Shown: piece by piece, positions 7,962-16,863 of the stretch
Position numbering within the stretch: the stretch's first letter is position 1
Layout of the letters: the number at the start of each line of letters is the position of its first letter
Origin: Marisediminitalea aggregata
GTDB lineage: Bacteria; Pseudomonadota; Gammaproteobacteria; Enterobacterales; Alteromonadaceae
DNA length: 64,000 bases
Assembly (NCBI RefSeq): GCF_900129565.1
Contig: NZ_FQWD01000001.1
Coordinates: 310,001 to 374,000 of the forward strand
Direction of reading: 5' to 3'
The notes under the pieces: generated by a model
The model's input: the letters and a program-made list of their open reading frames with translations, nothing else
The model's database searches: none
Told to the model about the DNA's origin: nothing
Position numbers and translations under genes: made by a program

Positions 7962-9806
7962 TTGGTCGTGTTTTCAGTTCCAGTCCATTTGCATGCTCAG
8001 AGTGTATTTATAATCATCGCCGTTGCAGCCTTGCTGATGACGACGAATCGCGTCCGCTACGATTTGATTGCCGTGGTCGTTATTCTGGCGTTAATGATGA
8101 CCGGCATTTTGCCCGTCAATGCGGCACTGTCAGGTTTTGGGAATCCTGTCGTCATCCTCATCGCAGGTCTGTTGATAGTCGGTGAAATGCTCGACCGTAC
8201 CGGGGTAGCGAGATTCGTAGGCGACTGGATCGGGGAACATAGTCAGGGCTCACAAAGCCGTCTGCTGATCATGTTGATGCTTGCCTGCGCGCTGCTGAGT
8301 GCGGTGATGAGTTCCACCGCCGTTGTCGCAATTTTTATTCCCATTGTTATGCGCATCGCGCGGCGTAGTCACGGCGGCGCAGGGCAACTCTTGCTCCCTA
8401 TGTCATATGCTGCGCTGGTCAGCGGCATGTTAACGCTCATTGCCACACCTCCCAATCTGGTTATCAGCGGAGAATTGAGCAATCAGGGCTTTCAGCCACT
8501 GGGGTTCTTTTCCTTTTCCGCCATTGGTATTGTCGTTTTAGCCGGATTGATGTTCTATATGGTTGTGGTAGGTAAACATTGGTTACCCAAAGCCGACTCC
8601 ACTGATACCGCTTCTATGCGGCGGTCGATACAAGCCTTGTGGGACGAATATCGGGTAGACAGAGAGCTGATTTACCTGCAAATTGGCCCGGATTCCCCCC
8701 TGCATGGCAAAACTATTGCACAAAGTGAGCTCTATAAGCGATACGGATTAAGAGTACTGGATTTATCACAACGGGTTCGCGGATGGCGTGAGTTAAAAGC
8801 GGGGGTGTCACCCGATATCGTCCTGCACAGTGACGATGTGCTGCACGTCGCCATACCTGCCTCGCAATTAGACGAAGCCAAACAGGCCAATCAATTATTT
8901 GTTTTCCACCCCTCTCAACTGGAAACTCAGTATCGCAGTTGGGAGTTCGGCGCAGTCAGTGTATTAATCCATCCGGATTCAAAGCTGATTGGCAAATCGA
9001 TTCGGGAGGCGCAATTCAGGGACCGCTATGGGTTGGATGTATTTGGCGTAAGGCGAAACCGTCAGTCTATTGAACATTTTCAGGATCTCCTATTACAGCC
9101 CTCAGACAGCTTACTGGTGACCGGTCCGTGGGCCAGAATTACGCACTTACAGCAGCAAAACCACGATTTTGTCGTACTGGAAACGCCGGCCGAAGCCTCG
9201 GATGTTGTACCAGCATTTCAAAAAATGCCGGCGGCGCTGATCATTACCACACTGATGGTACTCAGCTCTGTATTCAACTGGCTGCCGTTAGTCGCCTCGG
9301 TGCTGCTTGCAGCTATTGCCGCTATTGTGACTCGCTGCCTGAACGCCGCAGACGCCTACCGCGCCATTCACTGGCAAAGTCTGGTATTACTGGCGGGCAT
9401 GCTCCCGCTAGCCGATGCATTACAGCAAACCGGTGGAACAGGCATGATTGTAGACGGATTACTGGGTATTGCCGAGAACGCCTCTGCGCAAACGGTGCTG
9501 GTAATGGTGTTTTTTCTCACCGCATTAATGACGAATATATTGTCTAACACCGCATCAGCAGTATTGATGGCGCCGATTGCCATTAGCCTTGCGCAACAAT
9601 TAGGCGTGTCGCCCTACCCATTGGCTATTACGGTGTTGTTTGCGGCATCGGCTGCCTTTATGACCCCCATCGCCTCTCCCATCGTGACTTTGATTGTCGA
9701 GCCAGGAAAGTACCGCTTTAGTGATTTTATTCGGCTAGGTTCGCCAATGCTGCTGTGGGTGTTTGCGTGTTGCTATGTACTGATTCCGATTGCCTTTCCT
9801 TGGTAA
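7962..9806 (+). CDS. SLC13-type anion permease with two RCK_C (TrkA_C) domains
   Basis: The 614-residue protein has hydrophobic N- and C-terminal halves that flank a soluble middle (about residues 205-400) containing two TrkA_C-like modules. Each half carries a re-entrant-loop signature of the CitM/ArsB/SLC13 superfamily: TPPNLVISGEL in the first and SNTASAVLMAPIA in the second. The size and order match YfbS/SAC1-like permeases, usually annotated as sulfate or dicarboxylate transporters. The substrate is not known. The start is uncertain: TTG at 7962 (four bases after GGGAA) or GTG at 7968. The TAA stop (9804-9806) is the left target-site copy of the MITE that follows. Confidence 0.8.
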   Translation: MVVFSVPVHLHAQSVFIIIAVAALLMTTNRVRYDLIAVVVILALMMTGILPVNAALSGFGNPVVILIAGLLIVGEMLDRTGVARFVGDWIGEHSQGSQSRLLIMLMLACALLSAVMSSTAVVAIFIPIVMRIARRSHGGAGQLLLPMSYAALVSGMLTLIATPPNLVISGELSNQGFQPLGFFSFSAIGIVVLAGLMFYMVVVGKHWLPKADSTDTASMRRSIQALWDEYRVDRELIYLQIGPDSPLHGKTIAQSELYKRYGLRVLDLSQRVRGWRELKAGVSPDIVLHSDDVLHVAIPASQLDEAKQANQLFVFHPSQLETQYRSWEFGAVSVLIHPDSKLIGKSIREAQFRDRYGLDVFGVRRNRQSIEHFQDLLLQPSDSLLVTGPWARITHLQQQNHDFVVLETPAEASDVVPAFQKMPAALIITTLMVLSSVFNWLPLVASVLLAAIAAIVTRCLNAADAYRAIHWQSLVLLAGMLPLADALQQTGGTGMIVDGLLGIAENASAQTVLVMVFFLTALMTNILSNTASAVLMAPIAISLAQQLGVSPYPLAITVLFAASAAFMTPIASPIVTLIVEPGKYRFSDFIRLGSPMLLWVFACCYVLIPIAFPW

Positions 9807-10085
9807 TACCAATCCGCATAGAATATTACCCTATCAGCGAGACCGACAGGTTTTTTTGTGGCGAAGCTTATTGGCACAGGTTTAATGGTGCTAAATCAAG
9901 CAAATGTAACGAAGGTAGAAAGCCTGTCAGCCTCGCCCGAAGGGAGTGGCCAAATCGACTTAGCTCTTTGTTGCGGTTACTGGACGTAGAATGACTATGC
10001 CTCAGTAACCGCGTCGTGATCTAAGTCGATTTCGACTCGCCCTCAGGGATCACTCTGCTAGGGCAATATTCTATGCGGATTGGTA
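9807..10085. mobile_element. 279-bp MITE with 27-bp terminal inverted repeats and TAA target duplication
   Basis: Both ends read inward as TACCAATCCGCATAGAATAT and continue with one mismatch over about 27 bp. The element is flanked by TAA on each side (9804-9806 and 10086-10088), which fits a 3-bp target duplication. Inside are nested inverted arms: AAATCGACTTAG / CTAAGTCGATTT (9952-9963 and 10021-10032) around GCGGTTACT / AGTAACCGC (9973-9981 and 10004-10012), so the transcript could fold end to end. It encodes no transposase and must be moved in trans. The left TAA is the stop codon of the SLC13 gene, so the insertion left that gene intact. Confidence 0.85.
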
Positions 10086-10122
10086 TAAAACAAAAGCCGA
10101 CAGGAAATTTTCCCTGAAATGC

Positions 10123-10150
10123 AAAAAGGCTCCACAATGGAGCCTTTTCT
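10123..10150. terminator. Bidirectional terminator between the MITE and a small gene
   Basis: The stem AAAAGGCTCC / GGAGCCTTTT (10124-10133 and 10139-10148) has T-runs on both strands. It can end the minus-strand 44-codon gene and any transcript from the SLC13 side. Confidence 0.88.
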
Positions 10151-10163
10151 CTTCAAGCACTAG

Positions 10164-10298
10164 CTAATGTTGCTCTGCCAGTAGTTTCGATTTCTTTTTG
10201 ATCTTACAGTCTAAGATTCGCTGAGTATTCTTTCTACCTAGGTAATAAGCAACAGTATACGGATGCGCTCGCTTGAAGAAACGTTTAAGTGCTTTCAT
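10164..10298 (-). CDS. Small basic protein, 44 residues, unknown function
   Basis: An ATG at 10298 lies six bases after a very strong ribosome binding site (GGAGGA on the minus strand, 10305-10310); a second ATG directly upstream at 10301 is too close to it. The frame gives MKALKRFFKRAHPYTVAYYL followed by a Lys-rich half (KIKKKSK) and stops at 10164. The terminator at 10123-10150 follows 14 bp later. The protein is strongly basic with an amphipathic N-terminal part. I do not recognise it. The ribosome binding site, the frame and its own terminator together argue for a real gene. Confidence 0.65.
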   Translation of the reverse strand: MKALKRFFKRAHPYTVAYYLGRKNTQRILDCKIKKKSKLLAEQH

Positions 10299-10493
10299 CA
10301 TACATCCTCCTTCGCTTTGTTGCCTTATTCAATATATGACAATACTGTAATAAATGCCAGCACAATTTTTTAATAGTATACAAAAATACTGTTAGTTATT
10401 GATTTTATTACTAATGAATTTTATAAAAGGATCATATTTTGATTATCAGTGCCATTGATAGAGCCAGTAACCAATACCTGTTTTTATAAAAAT

Positions 10494-10528
10494 AAAAAAT
10501 CCGCGTCCTTTTCAGGTACGCGGATTTT
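10494..10528 (-). terminator. Rho-independent terminator of the large pectinase gene
   Basis: The stem AAAATCCGCGT / ACGCGGATTTT (10496-10506 and 10518-10528) is followed on the minus strand by TTTATTTTTAT. It lies 47 bp after the pectinase stop codon. Confidence 0.88.
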
Positions 10529-10574
10529 CGAGTTCATAGTAGGGAAGTTGTACATCCTCCCCTAGGGATAAACG

Positions 10575-13500
10575 CTAGTCCAGGTATTCCAATCTGAAGT
10601 TATCCAGCACCACTACGCCACCACTTTCAGTTCGCAACTGAATGAACGAGTTTGCTGTGGCTACCGGACCTTCTACTTCCAGGGTACCAATCGTCAGCTC
10701 ACCGATTAGCTTGGCGAAGAACTTCGAGCTACCGCCATGCATAGACTTACTGCTACTACTGGTATTGTTATCCACATAGATTTGGAAGTTATTGTCACCA
10801 TCCGGGTCACTCACACTGACGATATCAACCAACACCTTGTATGGACGGCTTAAATCGAACACACCACGTCCCGCTGTATCGCTATCGGCCGTATCTGTGC
10901 CAGGTTGCGTATCACCAATGGTGAAACGCGCACTGTCCAGCGTAATTTGTCCGCCAGCAACCGTGATACCACTGCCACCACCTGTGATGTTGTGTAACGG
11001 CGCTGCACTGTCATCCGGCATCGACTTATAGTCGGCGCTGAAGAAGGCACTGGCATCGGCAGCACTGAAGTCCTCACTGTATGGCAGCGTGACATCCGTT
11101 GCTTCACCCGTACCAGAACCACCATCGCTTCCACCGTCTGTTATCGCAGGGATATCAAGCCCGGATTGGTCTATTTTGCCTACGCCAGCGTGGTTGATGA
11201 CCTTGCTTTTCACAATGCTGGTGTCATCCAGGTTGTAATCGTAAGGCACTTCATAACTGCTGGTTGGCGTTTGGTCCGGACCCGCTACCACATCGGTACC
11301 CGATGGGGTGGTCCAGGTGACACCGGTACCAAACAGGTTGCCCGAGGTATTCCAGTAACCAATCACATCAGAGTAGAACGACACAATCGGGTTCTGGGTG
11401 TTTTCAAACACGTTGTTCTCGATTTGCAGCTCTGCACCAATACGCGAGTTAATCGCCGTTGAATTGATGTTGTTGTAGTAGTTGTTATACAGATGGCCAT
11501 GACCGTAGCGAAACAGCGGTAAGCGCGACTCGATGTTCTCAAAACGGTTGTGGTGGAACGTTATCAGACGATCTGTATTGTCACTGGCCGTATCTGACTC
11601 GGTATGACCATGCAGCGACGCTTTCCAGTGATCGTGCAGGTAGTTATACGAAATCGTAATGTTTTTGGCACCCGACTTAGAGTCAATCAAGCCATCATAG
11701 TAGTCTTTGTCTACGTCCAGCGTGCTGTACAACTCGTTGTGATCAATCCAGATATTGCTGGTCGTCGAGCCATCGTCATCGCCTTCAATAGAAATGGCAT
11801 CCTTCGCCCCCGTCAATACGTGATGGATCTTCAGGTTCTGCACAATAATGTTGTTGGCACGGCGAATCGAGATACCGATACCGTCGAACTCACCTCGGTC
11901 AGCCACACCTATGATTGACACATTGTCCATGTCTTTAATTTCAATGGAACGACCGCTGCCATCGTTATTGGCGTCGGTGATCACACCGTCGACATAGATA
12001 ATAATCGGTGAATTCGCGTCTTTGGCTTGCTCAAGCGCAGCCGTTAATTTCGCGCCGGTATCCACAGTTACAACCATACCACCTGCACCGCCGGTAATAT
12101 CAAAGTTGTAACCTGCAAAGCCTTTGTCGATTTCGGTTTCAACAATCACAGGGGCATCCAGCGGTTGAGGATCCCAACCTGCACCGTCGTTGTAGCCTGC
12201 GAACACACTTGCACGTGAGCTGTAATCCGCGGCTTCACTTTCAGTTAGCGCGTAACCACCTACGCGAGCACTCAGATCCAGCGCGTTACCCTGTGCGTCT
12301 GTACTACCGTATTCACGCCAGCCCGCTGTGGCCGTAGCCGGATCCGGGTTAGGCTGAGGCTGACCATTGATGCCATCGTAGGCCCAGCCTACCGTCGCAA
12401 TATGCTCACCAAAGGTATTGTTGATCAACGTGATATTGTCGAAGTAGTTGCTGTTGCCACCACTACGTGCGATATAGGTTGAACCCGCTTCAACTGTCGT
12501 ACCCAAGGGACCAGGGCCATGGGTAAAGTCGCTGTTCAGGAATACAAAGCCTTTGTCAGATTCGTTCTGTACACGCGCCTGCAGCACATAGCCACCTGGC
12601 GATGTCGCATCTGCCCCGTACTTGGAATCACCGATAGTGCGGATTTCACTGTCTTCAAACAAGGCTGCATTTGCATAACCCCAGATGAAGTCGACGTTAC
12701 CCGCCACCAGCGTGTTGTAGAACCAGCTGTAGCCTTTCAGCAGCAGGGTATCCTGCTCACTCATGAAGTTCATGTTGTTGGCCACTAAGCGGTGACTACT
12801 GTTGAAGTAGATCGTTTCCGCCTGGTTTGAATCCACACTGTTACGCGTATGGCTGTTTTTCAGTGTGAAGTTATTCAGCACCAGCATGTCAGCACTTTCT
12901 ACCAGGAACACACTGCGGCCGCCGTTCGGAGTCCCTGTGCCCAGTGGTTCGCTGCCACCTGTACCGCCGTTGTACGACTCGTAGTTGTCGTAGTAAATAA
13001 CGGTATCGTCGCGGTCTTCACCCTGAATAGTCAGGTTGTTTTTATTGCGAACATACAGCAGTTCGTTATACATACCTGACTTCACGGTAATGGTCGCGGC
13101 AGTATCTTTTGCCACATTTTCCATTACGTAGTTCAGTGCGCCTTGTACCGTGCGGAAATCAGCCTGACCGTCGTCGTCGACCGTGACGTCATTGCCTGAC
13201 GGACCAATCTCTTTGGTCGAGAATTCCCAGCCTGCGTTTTTACCCATACCGGTAAAGTCCACACCGTTCAGTTGTGTATTGGTGACCACACCGTCACCAA
13301 TAGCGACGTAGTAGGTTTGGTCATACGCAAGCGCATTGTTGTGAGGCACAATCGTTAATGTATTGCCTTCAACACTAAACGCGCGGTAGTTCACCCGACG
13401 CAGGCGATCCTGGCCGCTGTAGCCCAGCGCATTAATTTCACCACCGAGGGAAATCACATCTGCAACCGTATCATCAGCCGCATTGTAGATGCGCACTTCG

Positions 13501-16500
13501 CCTACTTCGCCCAGCGTAGGTGCGCTGTCGAAGGTCAGCATCAGCTTGCCATCAATGTACGCGCTGGTTGATGCCAGGGCCGGTGATACCTTACCGGTAA
13601 GGTCGCCATACTCGCTCGACGGCATGACGAAACCTTCGGTTACCATGACCTCGATGCTGCGGGTTAGCGTCGCGTCTGAGCCTGAAGTGAAGGTGATAGT
13701 GGCACTACCAGCACCCACCGGTGTCAGTGTCACGTTCGGACCATCAACAGTCGCCGTTACCACACTGTCTTTAGACGATGTCACGGTAAACGTGTCGTCG
13801 GTGACACCATCGTTTTTCACGGCAGTGACATACACGTACAGCGGGTCACTGGTTGTGGTGGTATCCCAGGTGGTGTCTTTGTAGTCCAGCGTTAACTGCA
13901 CGGGTTTAACGGTTGGGTCACCTACTTTGAAGTCGTCCATTTCAAACGAACGGTTGTTGGTGAACATACCGATCAGGCCTTTAGCGGTAAACGTGCTGTC
14001 CGTTACCGATCCCATTTCTTCGCCATCCAGATACGCTGTTAACGTTTCGCCAACCAGGTCGAAGCGCACGCGGTACCACACGCCGTCAGTACCGTCTTTC
14101 TCACCGAGTAACAACGGTGTTTTTGCCTGCACTGGGCGGTTAATCGAACCGTCGGTGCTAATAGCAATCTCAATACGCGTGTTGCTGGACGAGTTTTGCA
14201 GGTTCATACCGCCGCCATACCAGTTACCTTCGCTGTCGTAGCGGGCAGTGAAGTAAAGCTGCTTATTGGCAGTGGTGCTGTTTTGACGAGGTCGAATACG
14301 TGCTTCTACAAAGTAATCTGCAGTATCCGGAATTTGCGCCATGGCCGCTTCGGTTAACTGCAGGATTTCGCCGCCGGCACTGCCTGCGGTATAACGCAGC
14401 ATTTTGTTACCGTTGTCGTTAAAGACGTCGAAGCTACCTACCGCGCCTTCTGCGTTGTCTGGTTGCGCCAGTAATTCCCAGTTGTCGGTTGTACCGCTGG
14501 CGAAATCATCGCAGAAATACAGCTCGGGCTGGTCGTCACACGAGAACACACTGGTATCGTCAAGATATTCAATGCGCAGATTGTTGATGACTACGGTACC
14601 GCCGCTTTCTGTGCGAAGTTGCAGGAAGGAATTTTCCGAGGCAATAGGGCCTTCCACTTCCAGCGTGGTGCCTGGCGTAAGGGTATTGATCAGTTCACTG
14701 TAGAATTTCGATGCACCGCCGAGTATAGATTTACTGCTGCTACTGGTGTTGTTATCCACATAAATCTGGAAGTTGTTGTCACCATCCGGGTCGCTTACCG
14801 ATACAATGTCCATGACGACTTTATAAGGGCGGCTTAGATCCAGCACACCCGAGTTAGTGACATCATCACCTGACGTATCTACGTCTGGCGTTGAGTTACC
14901 AATGGTAAAGCGGCCAGAATCAATTTGCAGACCTTCACTGACAACGGTGACTGAACCACCGGTGCGCGTGTACATGGGCAGCGTTTCACCGGCACTGTTT
15001 ACCAGGCTGGCAAAAGCGTCTGAGAAAATGTCTTCAGTTACACCCACAAAGTCGTAAACCAGTGGCAGGTCAACCTGTGGAATTACGGGTTGTTCAGGTG
15101 TTTCCGGCTCTTCCGGTTCCTCCGGCTCTTCAGGTTCTTGTGGCACATCTACCGCATCAGCAACCGTTTCAATAGTCAGGTTGTCGATGGTAATGCTACC
15201 TGAGCTGTCGGTACGAAGCTGGAAGAACGAGTTGGTTACATCAGGGTTTAAAATACGCGCGTCCGGATCGTCCACTGGCAGACCAGTAACGTCGGTACCC
15301 GGTACATAGGTATAAGTAAAGCGCTGACCAATCGGGAAGTTCTCTTCACTGATGCTCATGCCAATAAACTTACTGGCAGCACCGTGGATAGATTTGCTTT
15401 GGCTGGTAGTGTTGTTATCTACGTAGATGTTCATGCTACCTGAGCCATTGTGATCAACAACGTCAAAGCTAATGGTAAAGCCCTGACTAATATTGAAGAT
15501 ACCGGTGCCCACTGTATCTGAATCAGCTGTTTCAGTACTCGGGCTGGCAGCGGCGTTACCAATGGTAAAACGCGCACCCGCCAGGGTTAATTGCCCAAGA
15601 TCCGGGTCAATGATCGGGCTTCCACCGGTTTTGAAATACATCGCACCTGCATTTTCATCTTCTGTCAGGCGTTTGTAGCCCGACGAAAAGAAGGTGGTGA
15701 TATCGGTATCGAAACTCTCTGCCAGCGCAGGCTCAATGGCTGATGCCGCTTCTTCAAGCGCAATCAGTTCCAGGTCGGCCTGCTCTTCGGTCAGTACCAG
15801 CAGGTTGTCTTTTGTATCTTCATCGGCATCACACATACGAACCAAACTGGTTACCGCTTGCGTAGGATTGTCGAACCAGCAAAGGCTGTACACCTGATTT
15901 ACGGTGTTAAACGAGCGGGATACCAAATAATGGGTACTGGTTTCTGTGGTCAACACCAATGCACGACGACCAAACGCATAGCCGTAAGTACCGGTTACTG
16001 TTGACTCGCCTTCCACCATGGTGAACGTACCTGTCATGCCAGTGGCATCATCAGGCAGGAAATTAATGCTGTTTTTTACGGCACTGCTGCCGCGAATAAA
16101 GGTGTTGTACAGTGTACCTGTGATCAACTCTACATTGATTGCATTGGTAAGCAGGGTACCGTATTCGCTTTCAAGATAATCGACGAAGTGTTCAACCGCT
16201 TCGTCGTAACCCACCAGGTTCGCACTACCGCCTGCCGTTGCCAGCCAAGGCTCAACATCAGCTGCGAAGTCGTCCGGGTCCTGGGCAAAGAAGGTTTCTA
16301 TCGTTTCACCGTCGGCCAGGGTCATTTGTGCGGCCGCCGCTGCATTGGCAGAGATACTGATGCCGTTACTCGGATCAGCATCGGTGTCCAGCGCCTGCAA
16401 TAAACGCAGCGTATTTACTACCGCAGGGTTGAATGGGTTATCGGTTTTAAACAGCGCTAGCGGCGTTAACAAGCTTGAAGCCGGCGCGCTCGGAAACGCG

Positions 16501-16742
16501 AAATCACCGATATGAAACGTGATTTGGTCTCCACGGAAATAGGAAAACTCCCCGTTGTCATTGGTTGTACCGTCGGGGAAAGACTCTGAGCTGTAGCTAA
16601 TGCCACCTACCGGCGCATCGACAAACTGACCGGTCAGTGCAGGCGCGGGCTCTTCTTTTACATTTATGGTTTGTTCAAATCCGCAGCCGGTCACCAGCAC
16701 GGCGCCGCTCATAATGGCGGCTATGCGATTGAGCTTTTTCAT
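10575..16742 (-). CDS. Giant multimodular lipoprotein: pectin methylesterase (CE8) plus pectate lyase (PL1)
   Basis: The 2055-residue protein begins with a lipoprotein signal (lipobox LVTGC, Cys about 20). Approximate order: N-terminal region 25-340; module A1 340-525; a Glu/Pro linker 535-560; module A2 560-735; a LamG/DUF1080-like domain 738-945; two Ig-like domains 948-1170; CE8 pectin methylesterase 1185-1500 (QADFRTVQGAL, SEQDTLLL and GNVDFIWG hold the catalytic Gln/Asp residues); PL1 pectate lyase 1540-1865 (NIWIDHNEL, ESRLPLFRYG); module A3 1885-2055. The three A modules share YVDNNT and QLRT blocks and may bind pectin. It would de-esterify and then cleave homogalacturonan at the cell surface. 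ATG 16742 is chosen because AGGG lies five bases upstream; a GTG at 16748 is the alternative. The TonB receptor gene lies 121 bp upstream on the same strand. Confidence 0.87.
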   Translation of the reverse strand: MKKLNRIAAIMSGAVLVTGCGFEQTINVKEEPAPALTGQFVDAPVGGISYSSESFPDGTTNDNGEFSYFRGDQITFHIGDFAFPSAPASSLLTPLALFKTDNPFNPAVVNTLRLLQALDTDADPSNGISISANAAAAAQMTLADGETIETFFAQDPDDFAADVEPWLATAGGSANLVGYDEAVEHFVDYLESEYGTLLTNAINVELITGTLYNTFIRGSSAVKNSINFLPDDATGMTGTFTMVEGESTVTGTYGYAFGRRALVLTTETSTHYLVSRSFNTVNQVYSLCWFDNPTQAVTSLVRMCDADEDTKDNLLVLTEEQADLELIALEEAASAIEPALAESFDTDITTFFSSGYKRLTEDENAGAMYFKTGGSPIIDPDLGQLTLAGARFTIGNAAASPSTETADSDTVGTGIFNISQGFTISFDVVDHNGSGSMNIYVDNNTTSQSKSIHGAASKFIGMSISEENFPIGQRFTYTYVPGTDVTGLPVDDPDARILNPDVTNSFFQLRTDSSGSITIDNLTIETVADAVDVPQEPEEPEEPEEPETPEQPVIPQVDLPLVYDFVGVTEDIFSDAFASLVNSAGETLPMYTRTGGSVTVVSEGLQIDSGRFTIGNSTPDVDTSGDDVTNSGVLDLSRPYKVVMDIVSVSDPDGDNNFQIYVDNNTSSSSKSILGGASKFYSELINTLTPGTTLEVEGPIASENSFLQLRTESGGTVVINNLRIEYLDDTSVFSCDDQPELYFCDDFASGTTDNWELLAQPDNAEGAVGSFDVFNDNGNKMLRYTAGSAGGEILQLTEAAMAQIPDTADYFVEARIRPRQNSTTANKQLYFTARYDSEGNWYGGGMNLQNSSSNTRIEIAISTDGSINRPVQAKTPLLLGEKDGTDGVWYRVRFDLVGETLTAYLDGEEMGSVTDSTFTAKGLIGMFTNNRSFEMDDFKVGDPTVKPVQLTLDYKDTTWDTTTTSDPLYVYVTAVKNDGVTDDTFTVTSSKDSVVTATVDGPNVTLTPVGAGSATITFTSGSDATLTRSIEVMVTEGFVMPSSEYGDLTGKVSPALASTSAYIDGKLMLTFDSAPTLGEVGEVRIYNAADDTVADVISLGGEINALGYSGQDRLRRVNYRAFSVEGNTLTIVPHNNALAYDQTYYVAIGDGVVTNTQLNGVDFTGMGKNAGWEFSTKEIGPSGNDVTVDDDGQADFRTVQGALNYVMENVAKDTAATITVKSGMYNELLYVRNKNNLTIQGEDRDDTVIYYDNYESYNGGTGGSEPLGTGTPNGGRSVFLVESADMLVLNNFTLKNSHTRNSVDSNQAETIYFNSSHRLVANNMNFMSEQDTLLLKGYSWFYNTLVAGNVDFIWGYANAALFEDSEIRTIGDSKYGADATSPGGYVLQARVQNESDKGFVFLNSDFTHGPGPLGTTVEAGSTYIARSGGNSNYFDNITLINNTFGEHIATVGWAYDGINGQPQPNPDPATATAGWREYGSTDAQGNALDLSARVGGYALTESEAADYSSRASVFAGYNDGAGWDPQPLDAPVIVETEIDKGFAGYNFDITGGAGGMVVTVDTGAKLTAALEQAKDANSPIIIYVDGVITDANNDGSGRSIEIKDMDNVSIIGVADRGEFDGIGISIRRANNIIVQNLKIHHVLTGAKDAISIEGDDDGSTTSNIWIDHNELYSTLDVDKDYYDGLIDSKSGAKNITISYNYLHDHWKASLHGHTESDTASDNTDRLITFHHNRFENIESRLPLFRYGHGHLYNNYYNNINSTAINSRIGAELQIENNVFENTQNPIVSFYSDVIGYWNTSGNLFGTGVTWTTPSGTDVVAGPDQTPTSSYEVPYDYNLDDTSIVKSKVINHAGVGKIDQSGLDIPAITDGGSDGGSGTGEATDVTLPYSEDFSAADASAFFSADYKSMPDDSAAPLHNITGGGSGITVAGGQITLDSARFTIGDTQPGTDTADSDTAGRGVFDLSRPYKVLVDIVSVSDPDGDNNFQIYVDNNTSSSSKSMHGGSSKFFAKLIGELTIGTLEVEGPVATANSFIQLRTESGGVVVLDNFRLEYLD

Positions 16743-16863
16743 GTTCACCCTCCCAAGGATGATAGAGCGGGAGTGCAGCTAGCGGGGAACCTCAGTTACC
16801 CGATATTCTGTGCCACGTTCCCGATTCGATTAATTGTTCTGAGGCAATGCCTCAATCCCTGCA

